A stretch of DNA of 64,000 bases from assembly GCF_000429065.1 (NCBI RefSeq), contig NZ_AUBD01000010.1:62001-126000 (forward strand), read 5' to 3'. The translations under genes were made by a program, and so were the position numbers. The DNA comes from Silanimonas lenta DSM 16282. GTDB taxonomy: Bacteria > Pseudomonadota > Gammaproteobacteria > Xanthomonadales > Xanthomonadaceae. The first letter of the stretch is position 1. Each line of letters begins with the position of its first letter. Below the pieces are notes generated by a model, which saw only the letters and a program-made list of their open reading frames with translations, was not told the origin of the DNA and searched no databases. Positions 24,517 to 34,655 of this stretch are shown in pieces.

Positions 24517-25245
24517 TCAGCCGGCCTTCGCGTAGCGCGTCGGATCGGCCACGCCGGCCCGGGCGAAGCCCTCGGCGCGCAGGCGGCAGGCGTCGCAGCG
24601 GCCGCAGGCCCGGCCGTCGGCATCGGCCTGGTAGCAGCTCACCGTCTGTGCGAAGTCGACGCCGAGACGCAGGCCCTCGCGCACAATGTCGGCCTTCGAC
24701 ATGGCGATCAGCGGGGCGTGCACCCGCAGGCCGCCCTGCTCCACCCCGGCCTTGGTGGCGAGGTTGGCCAGCCGCTCGAAGGCCTCGATGAAGGCCGGGC
24801 GGCAGTCGGGGTAGCCGGAGTAGTCGACGGCATTCACGCCGCAGAACAGGTCGCGCGCGCCCAGCACCTCGGCCCAGCCCAGGGCCACCGAGAGCATGAT
24901 GGTGTTGCGCGCCGGCACGTAGGTGACCGGAATGCCCTCGGCCGGCGCCTCCGGCACGGCGATGTCGGCGGTGAGCGCCGAGCCGCCGATGCTGCGCAGA
25001 TCGACCTCCACCACCTTGTGCGCCACGGCGCCGAGACGTGCCGCGGTGCGCGCCGCCGCCTCGAGCTCGGCGGAATGCCGCTGGCCGTAGCGCACCGACA
25101 GCGCGTAGGGCACGAAACCGCGTTCGCGGGCGATGGCCAGCACCACGGCCGAATCCATGCCGCCCGAGACCAGCACCACGGCGCGCCGGCCCTCGCCCTC
25201 GCGGCCCTTCGACGTGGAAGTGGAAGCCATCATCGTCTCCGCCAT
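24517..25245 (-). CDS. queC: 7-cyano-7-deazaguanine synthase
   Basis: ATP-dependent conversion of 7-carboxy-7-deazaguanine to preQ0 in queuosine synthesis. The PP-loop [13 protein letters not shown] starts near residue 27, [12 protein letters not shown] and [17 protein letters not shown] follow, and the zinc site is CX9CX2CX2C (Cys204, 214, 217, 220). At 242 residues it is family length. Start MAETMM at 25245 or a second ATG at 25233 with better GGAG spacing are both possible. It follows queE by 28 bases. Confidence 0.97.
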   Translation of the reverse strand: MAETMMASTSTSKGREGEGRRAVVLVSGGMDSAVVLAIARERGFVPYALSVRYGQRHSAELEAAARTAARLGAVAHKVVEVDLRSIGGSALTADIAVPEAPAEGIPVTYVPARNTIMLSVALGWAEVLGARDLFCGVNAVDYSGYPDCRPAFIEAFERLANLATKAGVEQGGLRVHAPLIAMSKADIVREGLRLGVDFAQTVSCYQADADGRACGRCDACRLRAEGFARAGVADPTRYAKAG

Positions 25246-25273
25246 CGTTGCCCAGCCTTCCCCCGCCCCGGTC

Positions 25274-25987
25274 TCAGCGCCCCGGCTCGTCGCCCCAGAG
25301 CAGCTTGTGCAGCTGCAGCTGGAAGCGCACCGGCAGGCGGTCGGCGACGATCCAGTCGGCGAGCTCGCGGGGCGAAAGCTCGCCGAAGCTGGGCGAGAAC
25401 AGCACCTCGCAACGTGCCGTCAGGGCGTGTTCGGCCACGGTGCGCTTCGCCCAGTCGTAGTCGGCGCGGTCGCGCAGCACGAACTTCACCTGGTCGCGGG
25501 GGGTGAGCAGGGCGAGGTTCTCCCAGCGGTTGCGCGCCAGTTCCCCGGAGCCCGGGGTCTTGAGATCGAGCACCCGCGAAACCCGCGGATCGACCGCCCC
25601 CACGTCGAGCGCGCCCGAGGTCTCGAGCGAGACCTCGAAGCCGGCATCGCAGAGCGCACCAAGCAGCACGAGGCAGCGCTTCTGCGCCAGCGGCTCGCCG
25701 CCGGTCACGCAGACATGGCGCACGCCATGGGCCCGTGCCTCGTCCACCAGCTCGGGAATGCTGCGCCACTCGCCGCCGTGGAAGGCGTAGGCGGTGTCGC
25801 AGTAGGTGCAGCGCAGCGGGCAGCCGGTGAGGCGGATGAACACCGTTGGCCAGCCCACCGAGCGCGACTCGCCCTGCAGCGAGAGGAAGACCTCGGTGAT
25901 CTTCAGGCGCTCGGCCTGCACGATCTCGGAGGGGCGCTCGCGGTCGCCCGGCTGCTCGCGCGGGCGCGGCGCCATGCCCATGCCCAC
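25274..25987 (-). CDS. queE: 7-carboxy-7-deazaguanine synthase (radical SAM)
   Basis: Radical SAM enzyme that contracts 6-carboxytetrahydropterin to 7-carboxy-7-deazaguanine, the step before QueC. The 237 residues include [17 protein letters not shown], the cluster motif [17 protein letters not shown] (Cys56, Cys60, Cys63) and [15 protein letters not shown] just before the ATG overlaps the cpoB stop, placing it in the same transcript as the Tol-Pal genes. The pathway's earlier genes (queD, folE) are not in the window. Confidence 0.96.
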   Translation of the reverse strand: MGMGMAPRPREQPGDRERPSEIVQAERLKITEVFLSLQGESRSVGWPTVFIRLTGCPLRCTYCDTAYAFHGGEWRSIPELVDEARAHGVRHVCVTGGEPLAQKRCLVLLGALCDAGFEVSLETSGALDVGAVDPRVSRVLDLKTPGSGELARNRWENLALLTPRDQVKFVLRDRADYDWAKRTVAEHALTARCEVLFSPSFGELSPRELADWIVADRLPVRFQLQLHKLLWGDEPGR

Positions 25988-25991
25988 GGCC

Positions 25992-26837
25992 TCAGCGCGC
26001 GTCGAGCGCGAGGCTGCGCAGACGGCTCTGCGCGAGGCGGGCGGCGTCCGAGCCGGGGTAGCGGCTCATCACCGCGCGCAGGGTGGCCTCGCCCTCCTGG
26101 CGGCGGCCCAGCTCGAACTGGGTATAGCCCAGCTTCAGCAGGCCATCGGGGGCCTTGGCGGAGTCGGGGAAGGTGTCGAGCAGGCTCTGGAAGGCCTGCA
26201 GGGCCACCTCGTAGTTCTGGGTGACGTAGTAGCTCTCGCCGAGCCAGTACCAGGCATTCGGGGCGAGGCTGCCGGCCGGGTAAGCCTCGAGATAGGCCTG
26301 GAAGCGGCGCGAGGCCTCGGCATACTCGCCGTCGCGCAGGGCCTGGAAGGCGCTGTCGTAGAGCGGGCGCTCGCCCGCGGGTGCGGCCGGCGCGGCGCCG
26401 GCATTCACCACGTCGGCCACCACGCCGCGGCCACTGGCGGAAGCGGGACTGGCCGGGGCCGGGCTGGCGGCCGGCGGAGCCGGGGTGGCAGAGGGCGCCA
26501 CTTCCGCCGGGGCGGCGGGGGCGACCGGGGCCTGGCCGCCCTCGAGGCGGCCCAGCCGGGAATCGATGTCGAGGTACTGGTCACGCGCCGCCTGCTTCAA
26601 CTGGGCGTTCTCGTGCTGCAACTGCTCGACAGTGCCGCGCAGGGCGGCGAGTTCCTGCTGCAGGGCGTTCAGCCGGTTCAGCAGTTCGATGTTGGCCTGG
26701 GTCTGGTTCTGCGCCGCGGCCTGGGCCTCCAGGCGCTCCACGCGCTCAGCGAGGCTCATGCGCTGGGCAAAGGCCGGGGCGGCGGCCACGAGGGCCGCCG
26801 CCAGGCTTGCGAGCGTGAGGCTGCGCAGGACCGTCAT
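25992..26837 (-). CDS. cpoB: Cell-division coordinator CpoB (Tol-Pal system protein YbgF)
   Basis: Periplasmic protein that links Tol-Pal to septal peptidoglycan synthesis. A signal peptide (LASLAAALVAAAPAFAQ) precedes a trimerising coiled coil (RMSLAERVERLEAQ, NALQQELAALRGTVEQLQ), an Ala/Pro-rich linker of about 60 residues, and a C-terminal TPR domain (YDSAFQALRDGEYAEASRRF, LAPNAWYWLGESYYV, LKLGYTQFELGRRQEGEATL). At 281 residues it is of usual size. It starts three bases after pal. Confidence 0.95.
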   Translation of the reverse strand: MTVLRSLTLASLAAALVAAAPAFAQRMSLAERVERLEAQAAAQNQTQANIELLNRLNALQQELAALRGTVEQLQHENAQLKQAARDQYLDIDSRLGRLEGGQAPVAPAAPAEVAPSATPAPPAASPAPASPASASGRGVVADVVNAGAAPAAPAGERPLYDSAFQALRDGEYAEASRRFQAYLEAYPAGSLAPNAWYWLGESYYVTQNYEVALQAFQSLLDTFPDSAKAPDGLLKLGYTQFELGRRQEGEATLRAVMSRYPGSDAARLAQSRLRSLALDAR

Positions 26838-26840
26838 CGC

Positions 26841-27350
26841 TTAGCGCGCGGTGTAGACGATCTCGACGCGGCGGTTCTTCTGCCAGCACTCCTCGTTGGA
26901 CTGCGTGCAGACCGGGCGCTCCTCGCCGTAGGAGACGACGGTGAGCTGGGCGGCCGAACCGCCGGCGGCCTGCAGGGCAGCCGAGACGGCGTTGCCGCGG
27001 CGCTCGCCGAGGCCGAGGTTGTATTCGCGGGTGCCGCGCTCGTCGGCATTGCCCTCGAGGGTGATGCGCGACTCCGGACGGTCACGCAGGTACTTGGCGT
27101 GGCAGGCCATGATGGCCAGGAACTCCGGCTTCACGGCGTCCTGGTCGAAATCGAAGTAGACGGTGCGCTGGCGCAGGCAGGCGTCGGTGTCGAGATCCGA
27201 CGGGCCGTAGCGGCCATCGCTGACCGGAGCGGTGGTGGTCGGGGCGGGGGCCGGAGCAGGCGCCGCCGGCTCTTCCTTCACCTTCTTCGAGCAGGCGGAG
27301 AGGGCGACGGCGCAGGCGGCGACCAGCGCGATGCGGGTGACGTTGTTCAT
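26841..27350 (-). CDS. pal: Peptidoglycan-associated lipoprotein Pal
   Basis: Outer-membrane lipoprotein that binds peptidoglycan and TolB. The lipobox LSAC gives Cys20 as first mature residue, followed by an Ala/Pro/Thr linker. The OmpA-like domain (YFDFDQDAVKPEF, EGNADERGTREYNLGLGERR, KNRRVEIVY) contains the diaminopimelate-contacting Asp/Arg pattern. At 169 residues it is normal length. It lies between tolB and cpoB as in most proteobacteria. Confidence 0.97.
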   Translation of the reverse strand: MNNVTRIALVAACAVALSACSKKVKEEPAAPAPAPAPTTTAPVSDGRYGPSDLDTDACLRQRTVYFDFDQDAVKPEFLAIMACHAKYLRDRPESRITLEGNADERGTREYNLGLGERRGNAVSAALQAAGGSAAQLTVVSYGEERPVCTQSNEECWQKNRRVEIVYTAR

Positions 27351-27416
27351 GGGTGCAACCTCGTTGGCAGTGGATCGGAAAGCGGATAGCGGGGATACAG
27401 CAGGCCCGTCCTGTTC

Positions 27417-28733
27417 TTATCGTTGCCGGAACGGCGACCAGGCGGGCTCCCGGACATCACCGTCGGTCAAAACCAAGCGCTGCCGGACCCGTGCATCGGC
27501 CGACACCGCATACAGCACGCCCTTGCCGCCCTCCTTGGTCGCGTAGAGCAGCATGCTGGCGTTGGGTGCAAAACTGGGGGACTCGTCCAGGTTGCCCGGC
27601 GACAGGGTCTGCCAGCGCGGCTGGCCCAGACTGCGGTCCATCACCGCAATACGATAAATGTTCCGGTTTCCCTGCGCCATAGCGATTTTTTTACCATCGA
27701 AGGAGACCGAGGCCTTGGCGTTGTAGTCGCCCTCGAAGGTCAGGCGCTGGGCCTCGCCCCCGGTGGCCGGCACCTGGTAAAGCTGCGGCCGGCCGGCGCG
27801 ATCCGACGTGAAGACCAGGCTCTGACCGTCCGGCATCCACACCGGCTCGGTGTCGATGGCGAAATGGCGGGTGATCTGGGTGAGGGCCTTGGTGGCGAGG
27901 TCCATCACGTAGATCTCGGGGTTCCCGGTGCGCGAGAGGGTGAGCGCGAGCTTGCTGCCGTCCGGGCTGAAGGCCGGGGCGCCGTTGATGCCGCGGAAGC
28001 TCGCCACCACCTCGCGGGCGCCGGTGGTCAGTTCCTGGATGTAGATGGTGGAGTTGCCGCGCTCGAAGCTCACGTAGGCGAGGCGGCGGCCGTCCGGCGA
28101 CCAGGCCGGCGAGAGCAGCGGCTCGCGCGAGCGCACCACGGTCTGCGGGTTGTGGCCGTCGGCATCGGCCACCATCAGGGAAAACTGCTGGTTCGGATAG
28201 GTGCCGGTGCTGGTGACGTAGGCGATGCGGGTCCAGAAGGCGCCGCGCACCCCGAGGATCTTCTCGTAGATCTGGTCGGAGATCTGGTGGGCGATGTCGC
28301 GCATGCCGCGGGCCCGGCCGCTCATGGCAAGCCCCAGCAGGCGCTCCTGCTTGGCCACGTCGTACAGCTCGTACTCCACCCGGTAGCCGCCGTCCGGGGC
28401 GTCCAGCACCCGGCCCACCACGATGAAGTCCTGGCGTAGCACCCGCCAGGTGGGGAACTGGATCTCGCTGCCGCGGATCGGCTTCTCGATGATGTTGGCC
28501 TCCGGCAGGGTGCGGAACTGGCCGGAACGGTTGAGATTGGCGCTGATCACCGCCGCCACGTCGGTGTCCGGGGCCACGTTGGTGCCGAGGTAGGGCATCG
28601 GCACCACGGTGATCGGCAGGGCCGCGGCGCTGCCGCGGACGATGTCGATCTCGAGGGCCTGGGCCCGGGCCTGGAAGGGCAGGGCCAGAAGCCCGAGGAC
28701 GAGCAGGAGCAGGGAGACGAGGCTTCGCGTCAT
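27417..28733 (-). CDS. tolB: Tol-Pal system beta-propeller protein TolB
   Basis: Periplasmic TolB, 438 residues. A signal peptide (SLLLLVLGLLALPFQARAQA) is followed by an alpha/beta N-terminal domain and a six-bladed propeller with repeated SPDG-type turns (LSPAWSPDGRRLAYVSF, PAFSPDGSKLALTLS, PVWMPDGQSLVFTSD, ASVSFDGKKIAMAQG). It connects Pal and TolA during outer-membrane constriction. It sits 47 bases after tolA and 66 before pal. Confidence 0.97.
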   Translation of the reverse strand: MTRSLVSLLLLVLGLLALPFQARAQALEIDIVRGSAAALPITVVPMPYLGTNVAPDTDVAAVISANLNRSGQFRTLPEANIIEKPIRGSEIQFPTWRVLRQDFIVVGRVLDAPDGGYRVEYELYDVAKQERLLGLAMSGRARGMRDIAHQISDQIYEKILGVRGAFWTRIAYVTSTGTYPNQQFSLMVADADGHNPQTVVRSREPLLSPAWSPDGRRLAYVSFERGNSTIYIQELTTGAREVVASFRGINGAPAFSPDGSKLALTLSRTGNPEIYVMDLATKALTQITRHFAIDTEPVWMPDGQSLVFTSDRAGRPQLYQVPATGGEAQRLTFEGDYNAKASVSFDGKKIAMAQGNRNIYRIAVMDRSLGQPRWQTLSPGNLDESPSFAPNASMLLYATKEGGKGVLYAVSADARVRQRLVLTDGDVREPAWSPFRQR

Positions 28734-28780
28734 GGACGGCTTTCCGGGTCGTGGGCTTCGGGGGCGCGGCCGGCGGCGCT

Positions 28781-29749
28781 TCAGTCCTGCGGCGCGGTGA
28801 ACCTGAATAGCAGCTCGCGCCTGAACACTGTCTCAAAGCCGGCGTAAGGCAGCGGCCGGGCGCGCAGCACCGCGGCCTCCAGCGAGCGCTGGCCGATCGG
28901 ATCGAAGCGGCAGGGCTGCTGCACCTCGGCGCTGATCACCTCGCCGCCGGGGATCTGGATCACCCGCACCGTGCACTGGGTGCCCGGAGGAATGGTATCG
29001 GGGCGGATCCAGTGCCGCTCCACCGCGTTCTGGATGGCCAGCACGTAGGCCGCCTGCAGGCTGGCGTCGGTGCCGTCGTTGCCGGCCATCGGGGTGGGCG
29101 TGGCCTCGCGCGGGGTGGCGGCGCTGGCCGGCGCCGGCGGGGTGGGCTGGCGCTGGGCGAGGTCGCGCTGCTGCTCCAGCCGCTGCTGCTCCATCCGGCT
29201 CTGCTGGCTGAGCTCGGCGCGCTGCTGCTGCAGTTGGGCCAGCTGGCGCAGGCGCTCGAGCTGCTGCTGGGAGAGCCGCTGGCGGTTCTCCGGGCGGTCC
29301 TGGCGCTCGCGCTCGGTCAGGTCGACCTGCTGCTGGCGGTTGCGCTCCTCCTGCTCGCGCGGGGCCGGGGGCTTGGGGCTGACGGCATCGCGCGAGGCGC
29401 GCTCCTGCTGCCGGGTGTCCGGCACCACCTGCGGCGCCTGCGGGGCCGGTTGCGGCTCGACCGGGGCGGTCTGCGGGGCCGGCTCGGGGCGCGGCTGCGG
29501 CGGCGGGGCGGCCTCCTGCTCCACCGGACGCGGGGCCTGCGGCCGCGGCGGCGGGCTCGGGGCCACCCGCGGCGTCTCGCGCAGCGCCGCGGCGGGCACG
29601 AACTCCACCTCGATCGGCGGCCCGGCCACCGAGAGCACGGTAGGGGCCGGGCTCAGGAGCCAGCCGAGGTAGAGCAGCAGGAACACCAGCAGGTGCACGC
29701 CGAGGGCCAGGCCCACGGCGATGCCGGTGTCTTGGGGACGCTCGCGCAT
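28781..29749 (-). CDS. tolA: TolA, inner-membrane spanning energy-transfer protein
   Basis: 322 residues: a short cytoplasmic start, one membrane helix (VGLALGVHLLVFLLLYLGWLL), a long Pro/Gln/Glu-rich periplasmic arm containing the helical stretch QQQLERLRQLAQLQQQRAEL, and a TonB/TolA C-terminal domain (HWIRPDTIPPGTQCTVRVIQ, SAEVQQPCRFDPIGQRSLEA). The Cys pair may form the usual disulfide. It overlaps tolR by one base. Confidence 0.95.
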   Translation of the reverse strand: MRERPQDTGIAVGLALGVHLLVFLLLYLGWLLSPAPTVLSVAGPPIEVEFVPAAALRETPRVAPSPPPRPQAPRPVEQEAAPPPQPRPEPAPQTAPVEPQPAPQAPQVVPDTRQQERASRDAVSPKPPAPREQEERNRQQQVDLTERERQDRPENRQRLSQQQLERLRQLAQLQQQRAELSQQSRMEQQRLEQQRDLAQRQPTPPAPASAATPREATPTPMAGNDGTDASLQAAYVLAIQNAVERHWIRPDTIPPGTQCTVRVIQIPGGEVISAEVQQPCRFDPIGQRSLEAAVLRARPLPYAGFETVFRRELLFRFTAPQD

Positions 29750-30186
29750 CAGCGCCCCGCCTGCCGCGGCTCGCTCATCAGGGCCGCCTTGGAGACGCCG
29801 GCCCCCTGCAGCAGGGCCATGGCGTCCATCACCGCCTGGTAGGGCAGCTCACGATGGGCGGCGACGAAGACCGGGGTCTGCGGGTTGGTGGCCACCACGG
29901 CGCGCACACGGGCGGCCAGCTCCTCGGGAGCCATCGGCGTGTCGGCGCCCTCGCCCAGCTTCAGCGAATAGCTGCCGTCGCGGCGGATCGATACCACCAC
30001 CGGGTCCTGCGCCTGCTCCACCGGGCGGGCGTTCGACTGCGGCAGGTTCACCTCGACGCCGAGGTTCATCACGGAGGCGGTGATCATGAAGATCACCAGC
30101 AGCACGAGCATCACGTCGATGTAGGGCACGACATTGATGTCGGCCTTGAGCTTGCGCTTCTTGTGTCGGTTGCTGAACGCGGCCAT
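29749..30186 (-). CDS. tolR: TolR, proton-channel subunit of the Tol complex
   Basis: ExbD/TolR family protein of 145 residues with a single helix containing the conserved proton-path aspartate (INVVPYIDVMLVLLVIFMIT) and a periplasmic domain ending DAMALLQGAGVSKAAL. It lies between tolQ and tolA in the usual order. Confidence 0.97.
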   Translation of the reverse strand: MAAFSNRHKKRKLKADINVVPYIDVMLVLLVIFMITASVMNLGVEVNLPQSNARPVEQAQDPVVVSIRRDGSYSLKLGEGADTPMAPEELAARVRAVVATNPQTPVFVAAHRELPYQAVMDAMALLQGAGVSKAALMSEPRQAGR

Positions 30187-30219
30187 GGGCCCTCCAACGG
30201 ATCAGGCGATGGCGCGGGG

Positions 30220-31005
30220 TCAGTGCTCGTCGCTGCCGCCCTGGCGGGCGAGGATGGAGCTGAAGTCCTCGGCGAAGGCCTCGTAACGCACGGTGAGGCG
30301 CTCCACCCGGGTGGCGTAGCGGTTGTAGGCCCAGACCGCCGGGATGGCAGCGAACAGGCCGAGCGCGGTGGCGATCAGGGCCTCAGAGATGTGCGGGGCC
30401 ACCTGGGCCATGGTGGCCTGCTTGATGTTCCCGAGCTCGTGGAAGGCGATCATGATCCCCCACACGGTGCCCACGAGGCCGACGTAGGGCGAGGTGGAGC
30501 CGATGTTGGCCAGCATCTCGAGGTTGCGCTCGAGCTCGCCGGTCTCGCGCGCCAGGGTGGCGCGCATGGCGCGCTGGGCGCCCTCCAGCTGGGCCCGGCT
30601 GTCGGTGCCCTTCTTCTGCCGCAGGCGGGTGAACTCGCGGAAGCCGGCCTCGAAGATCGCCTCCAGGCCTTCCACCACGCGGTTGCGGTCGGTGGCGGCG
30701 CGGTAGAGCTGGGTCAGGTCGGCGCCCGACCAGAAGCGCCCCTCGAAGGCATCGGCCTCGGCATCGGCGCGGCGGTAGACGCGGGCCTTGCGGAAGATGA
30801 TCACCCAGCTCACCACCGAACCGATGAGCAGCAGCAGGAGCACGATCTTCACCGGCACCGAGGCCGCCATCACCAGGGCCCAGTAGTTGATGCCCCCGGG
30901 GGCCGCGGCCTCCACGGCAGCCGCGGCGGCGGCGGGGTCGGCCGGCAGGGCCGAGGTGGTGGCGGCAGTGGCGAGGAAACCGGGCAGCAGGGCGGTCGTC
31001 AGCAT
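30220..31005 (-). CDS. tolQ: TolQ, proton-channel subunit of the Tol complex
   Basis: ExbB/TolQ family protein, 261 residues, with three membrane helices: ALVMAASVPVKIVLLLLLIG, LANIGSTSPYVGLVGTVWGI and EALIATALGLFAAIPAVWAY. The ATG ([14 protein letters not shown]) overlaps the ybgC stop by seven bases, so the two are co-translated. An Ala-rich N-terminal extension of about 35 residues precedes the conserved region. Confidence 0.96.
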   Translation of the reverse strand: MLTTALLPGFLATAATTSALPADPAAAAAAVEAAAPGGINYWALVMAASVPVKIVLLLLLIGSVVSWVIIFRKARVYRRADAEADAFEGRFWSGADLTQLYRAATDRNRVVEGLEAIFEAGFREFTRLRQKKGTDSRAQLEGAQRAMRATLARETGELERNLEMLANIGSTSPYVGLVGTVWGIMIAFHELGNIKQATMAQVAPHISEALIATALGLFAAIPAVWAYNRYATRVERLTVRYEAFAEDFSSILARQGGSDEH

Positions 31006-31467
31006 GGGGCACCAGGCGTGGGCATCAGGCCGGCCAGCAGGCCGGCGGGGATTCGGGTGGGCCGGAAGTCGGCGGCGCGCAGGCAGGCCACCTCGACCTC
31101 GGCGGTGAGCAGCGGGCGGCCATCCAGCAGGACCGCCTGGTGGCAGCGCAGGCCGGCCCCCTTCGCCGACACCGGGGTGACGGTGACGGTGAGCAGGTCG
31201 TCGAGCCGCGCCGGGGCCAGGAAGTCGAGCCGCATCGAGCGCACCACCAGCAGCAGGCCGTCGCGCGCGCGCAGCCGCGTCTGGTCGTGGCCGGCGGCGC
31301 GCAGCCACTCGGTGCGCGCCCGCTCGAGGAACCGGACGTAGCTGGCGTGGTAGACGACCCCACCGGCGTCGGTATCTTCCCAATAGACCCTTGAGGTATG
31401 GCTGAACGCCGGCTGGCCCACGGCCCCGGCGTCCCCGCGGCGCGGCCTGCCTCCCGCGGGCCGTTCC

Positions 31468-31481
<14 letters not shown>
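30999..31481 (-). CDS. ybgC: Tol-Pal-associated acyl-CoA thioesterase YbgC
   Basis: Hotdog-fold 4-hydroxybenzoyl-CoA-type thioesterase, about 160 residues. The signature [20 protein letters not shown] contains the catalytic Asp, followed by [14 protein letters not shown]. The chosen ATG lies 14 bases inside the 3' end of ruvB; similarity begins only about 27 residues later ([11 protein letters not shown]), so a later start cannot be excluded. It joins the ruv and tol gene groups. Confidence 0.94.
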
Positions 31482-32508
<1,027 letters not shown>

Positions 32509-32526
32509 GGGCCGGATGATGGCATG

Positions 32527-33123
32527 TCAGGCCTTCAGCGCGGCCTTGAGCGCCTTGCGGATCACCGCCTCGGCGCTGTCGCCGGCCTCGAAGGCATCCC
32601 GGGCCATCTTCGCCGCCTCGGCCGGCTTGTAGCCCAGCTGCTGCAGGGCGATCACGGCCTCGGAAGCGGGGTCGGCCGGGATCGGCTGACCCCTGGCGAC
32701 GGGGCTGCCCACGCCGCCCAGCTCGGCCGCGCGGTCGCGCAGCTCCACCACGATGCGCTCGGCAGTCTTCTTGCCGATGCCCGGGATACGGGTGAGCGCG
32801 GCGACATCGCTCGCGGCGACGAGCCGCGCGAACTCCTCGACGCTGACCCCCGAGAGGATGGCCAGCGCGATCCTGGCGCCGATGCCGCTCACCTTCTGCA
32901 CGTCGCGGAACAGCCGGCGCTCGCGCTCGGTGAGGAAGCCGTACAGCGCCACGCTGTCCTCCTTCACCGCGTAGTGGGTGAACAGCACGACTTCGCGGCC
33001 GAGATCCGGCAAGTCGTAGAAGGTCGACATCGGCGCCTCGAGCTCGTAGCCCACGCCGCCCACCTCGAGCATCAGCCAGGGCGGGGATTTCTGCAGGAGG
33101 GTGCCGCGGAGGCGTCCGATCAT
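32527..33123 (-). CDS. ruvA: Holliday-junction DNA-binding protein RuvA
   Basis: Tetrameric junction-recognition subunit, 198 residues. The OB-fold N-terminus is [20 protein letters not shown], helix-hairpin-helix motifs are [19 protein letters not shown] and [19 protein letters not shown], and the C-terminal RuvB-binding helices are [19 protein letters not shown]. The start is fixed by family similarity. No purine-rich ribosome-binding site precedes it: the mRNA just upstream is almost pure pyrimidine (see the polypurine tract). Confidence 0.97.
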   Translation of the reverse strand: MIGRLRGTLLQKSPPWLMLEVGGVGYELEAPMSTFYDLPDLGREVVLFTHYAVKEDSVALYGFLTERERRLFRDVQKVSGIGARIALAILSGVSVEEFARLVAASDVAALTRIPGIGKKTAERIVVELRDRAAELGGVGSPVARGQPIPADPASEAVIALQQLGYKPAEAAKMARDAFEAGDSAEAVIRKALKAALKA

Positions 33124-33195
33124 GGCGGGGAAGAGGTGGAGAGAAGAGATGTGGAAGAGAGGAGGGAGTCGAGAGAAGGGGGGGTGGAGTGAGGC
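33124..33195. repeat. Polypurine/polypyrimidine tract between ruvC and ruvA
   Basis: About 72 bases on the plus strand made almost only of G and A with scattered TGG/TG steps (AAGAGGTGGAGAGAAGAGAT and GGAAGAGAGGAGGGAGTCGA are parts). The ruv mRNA therefore carries a CU-rich leader up to the ruvA ATG. The composition and word use resemble the CT-rich ends of the four-helix-bundle insertion near 55.6-56.1 kb, but no gene is present here. Confidence 0.6.
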
Positions 33196-33199
33196 AAGC

Positions 33200-33727
33200 C
33201 TAGCGCCGGCGCAGGGCGGCCACGCCGACGCCGGCGCGCAGGGCGGTGGCGGACATGTGGGCGTGGGTAAGCGCGACGGCCAGCGCGTCCGCCGCATCGG
33301 CGAACAGGCGCTCGCCCTGCAGGTTCAGCAGGATCTTCACCATGTGCTGCACCTGCGCCTTGTCGGCGGCGCCCTTCCCGACGAGGCTCTGCTTGATGAC
33401 CCGCGGGGCGTACTCGGCGAGCGGCAGGCCGCGGCGCACCACGGTGGCGATGGCAGCGCCCCGGGCATGGCCGAGTTTCAGGGCCGAGGTGGCGCTCTTG
33501 TCCATGAACACGGTCTCGATGGCCGCCTGCTGCGGCTGCCACGCATCGATGATGGCGTCGATGCCTTCCGCCAGCCGCCCGAGGCGTTCGGGGAAGTGCT
33601 CGGTATCGATGAGCAGGTTCAGCACCTCGCAGTGCACGAAGCGGTAGCGGCCGGCGGCATCGATGTCGATGAGCCCGATGCCGGTGCGCCGGGAGCCAGG
33701 ATCGATGCCGAGCAGGCGGATCGACAC
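33200..33727 (-). CDS. ruvC: Holliday-junction endonuclease RuvC
   Basis: Dimeric resolvase that cleaves junctions held by RuvAB; 175 residues. Acidic active-site residues lie in [17 protein letters not shown] (Asp9), [10 protein letters not shown] (Glu) and [14 protein letters not shown] (Asp). The loop [17 protein letters not shown] is conserved. It begins 10 bases after the yebC stop. Confidence 0.97.
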   Translation of the reverse strand: MSIRLLGIDPGSRRTGIGLIDIDAAGRYRFVHCEVLNLLIDTEHFPERLGRLAEGIDAIIDAWQPQQAAIETVFMDKSATSALKLGHARGAAIATVVRRGLPLAEYAPRVIKQSLVGKGAADKAQVQHMVKILLNLQGERLFADAADALAVALTHAHMSATALRAGVGVAALRRR

Positions 33728-33737
33728 GGGCGCGCCG

Positions 33738-34466
33738 TCACTGCCAGGCGCTGTCGGGCAGGTCGGCGTTGTGGTAGACGTGCTGCACGTCGTCGAGGTC
33801 CTCGAGCCTGTCGAGCAGCTTCACCACCTGCTGCGCGGTCTCGCCCTCCACGGCCACCTCGTTGTCGGCGCGCATCGTCACGCCGGCCTCGGCCGGCACG
33901 AGCCCCGCGGCCTCCATCGCCTTTTTCACCGATTCGAAGGCCTCGGGCGAGGTGATGACCTCGACCGCGCCGTCCTCGTAGCCCTTGATGTCGTCGGCGC
34001 CGGCCTCGATGGCCGCCTCGGTGATCTTCTCCTCGTCGGCACCGGCGCCGTAGGTCAGCACACCGACCTTCCTGAACATGAAGGCCACCGAGCCTTCCGT
34101 GCCGAGGTTGCCGCCGAACTTCGAGAAGGCATGACGCACGTCGGCCACGGTGCGCACGCGGTTGTCGGTGAGGCACTCGACGATGACGGCGATGCCACCC
34201 GGGGCGTAGCCCTCGTAGCGCACTTCCTCGTAGTCGACCCCCTCGAGCTCGCCGGTGGCCTTCTTGATCGCGCGCTCGATGTTGTCCTTCGGCATCGAGG
34301 CGGCCAGCGCCCGGTCGATGGCAAGGCGCAGGCGCGGATTGCCGGCAGGATCGCCGCCGCCCAGGCGCGCCGCGACCGAGATCTCGCGGACCAGCTTGGT
34401 GAAGATCGCGCCGCGCTTGGCGGCCTGCGCGTTCTTGCGGCCTTCGATGGCCATCAATCGACCCAT
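33738..34466 (-). CDS. yebC: YebC/PmpR family protein (TACO1-like)
   Basis: A 242-residue YebC-family protein, described in different bacteria as a DNA-binding regulator or as a translation factor for proline-rich stretches. Signature segments are [69 protein letters not shown] and [16 protein letters not shown]. It is the first gene of the compact yebC-ruvCAB-tol-pal-que run and immediately precedes ruvC, a common arrangement in proteobacteria. Confidence 0.96.
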   Translation of the reverse strand: MGRLMAIEGRKNAQAAKRGAIFTKLVREISVAARLGGGDPAGNPRLRLAIDRALAASMPKDNIERAIKKATGELEGVDYEEVRYEGYAPGGIAVIVECLTDNRVRTVADVRHAFSKFGGNLGTEGSVAFMFRKVGVLTYGAGADEEKITEAAIEAGADDIKGYEDGAVEVITSPEAFESVKKAMEAAGLVPAEAGVTMRADNEVAVEGETAQQVVKLLDRLEDLDDVQHVYHNADLPDSAWQ

Positions 34467-34498
34467 GGGGTGCCTCGGTGCTGTGATTCGATGCGGGG

Positions 34499-34504
34499 AT
34501 TATC
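34499..34504 (-). promoter_or_regulatory. -10 element upstream of yebC-ruvCAB
   Basis: GATAAT on the minus strand (five of six to consensus), 32 bases before the yebC ATG, in an otherwise very GC-rich gap. No -35 match is apparent. It suggests an internal promoter dividing the aspS part from the yebC-ruv-tol part of the run. Confidence 0.4.
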
Positions 34505-34562
34505 GCCGAGGGCGAGCGCAGCGCGAGCCTGCCTGCGGCGCCGGGCATTCGCTCCTCCCTCG

Positions 34563-34584
34563 GTCGGGGCGGTCCTGCCCCGAC
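34563..34584. terminator. Perfect GC hairpin in the gap between the alpha/beta hydrolase and yebC
   Basis: GTCGGGGC and GCCCCGAC form an eight-base-pair stem around a six-base loop. No T-run follows in either direction, so it may be a pause or processing site rather than a full terminator. The remaining parts of this 189-base gap hold no gene. Confidence 0.35.
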
Positions 34585-34655
34585 TCGGGCGCTCGCCATC
34601 CATGGCTCGCTTTCCGCGAAACGCCCGGCGCCGCGTCGCGGCTCGCCGCCAGGCG

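Noticed and set aside
23406-24623. Minus-strand frame containing PLAQSVEQLAFNQLVEGSNP
   Set aside because: This peptide is the familiar translation of a tRNA gene, here tRNA-Lys, and the rest is antisense to the second amidohydrolase.
24517-25987. Functional link between queE-queC and the neighbouring tRNA-Lys
   Set aside because: Queuosine is placed in tRNAs with GUN anticodons (Asp, Asn, His, Tyr), so a TTT tRNA-Lys is not a substrate; adjacency is conserved gene order only.
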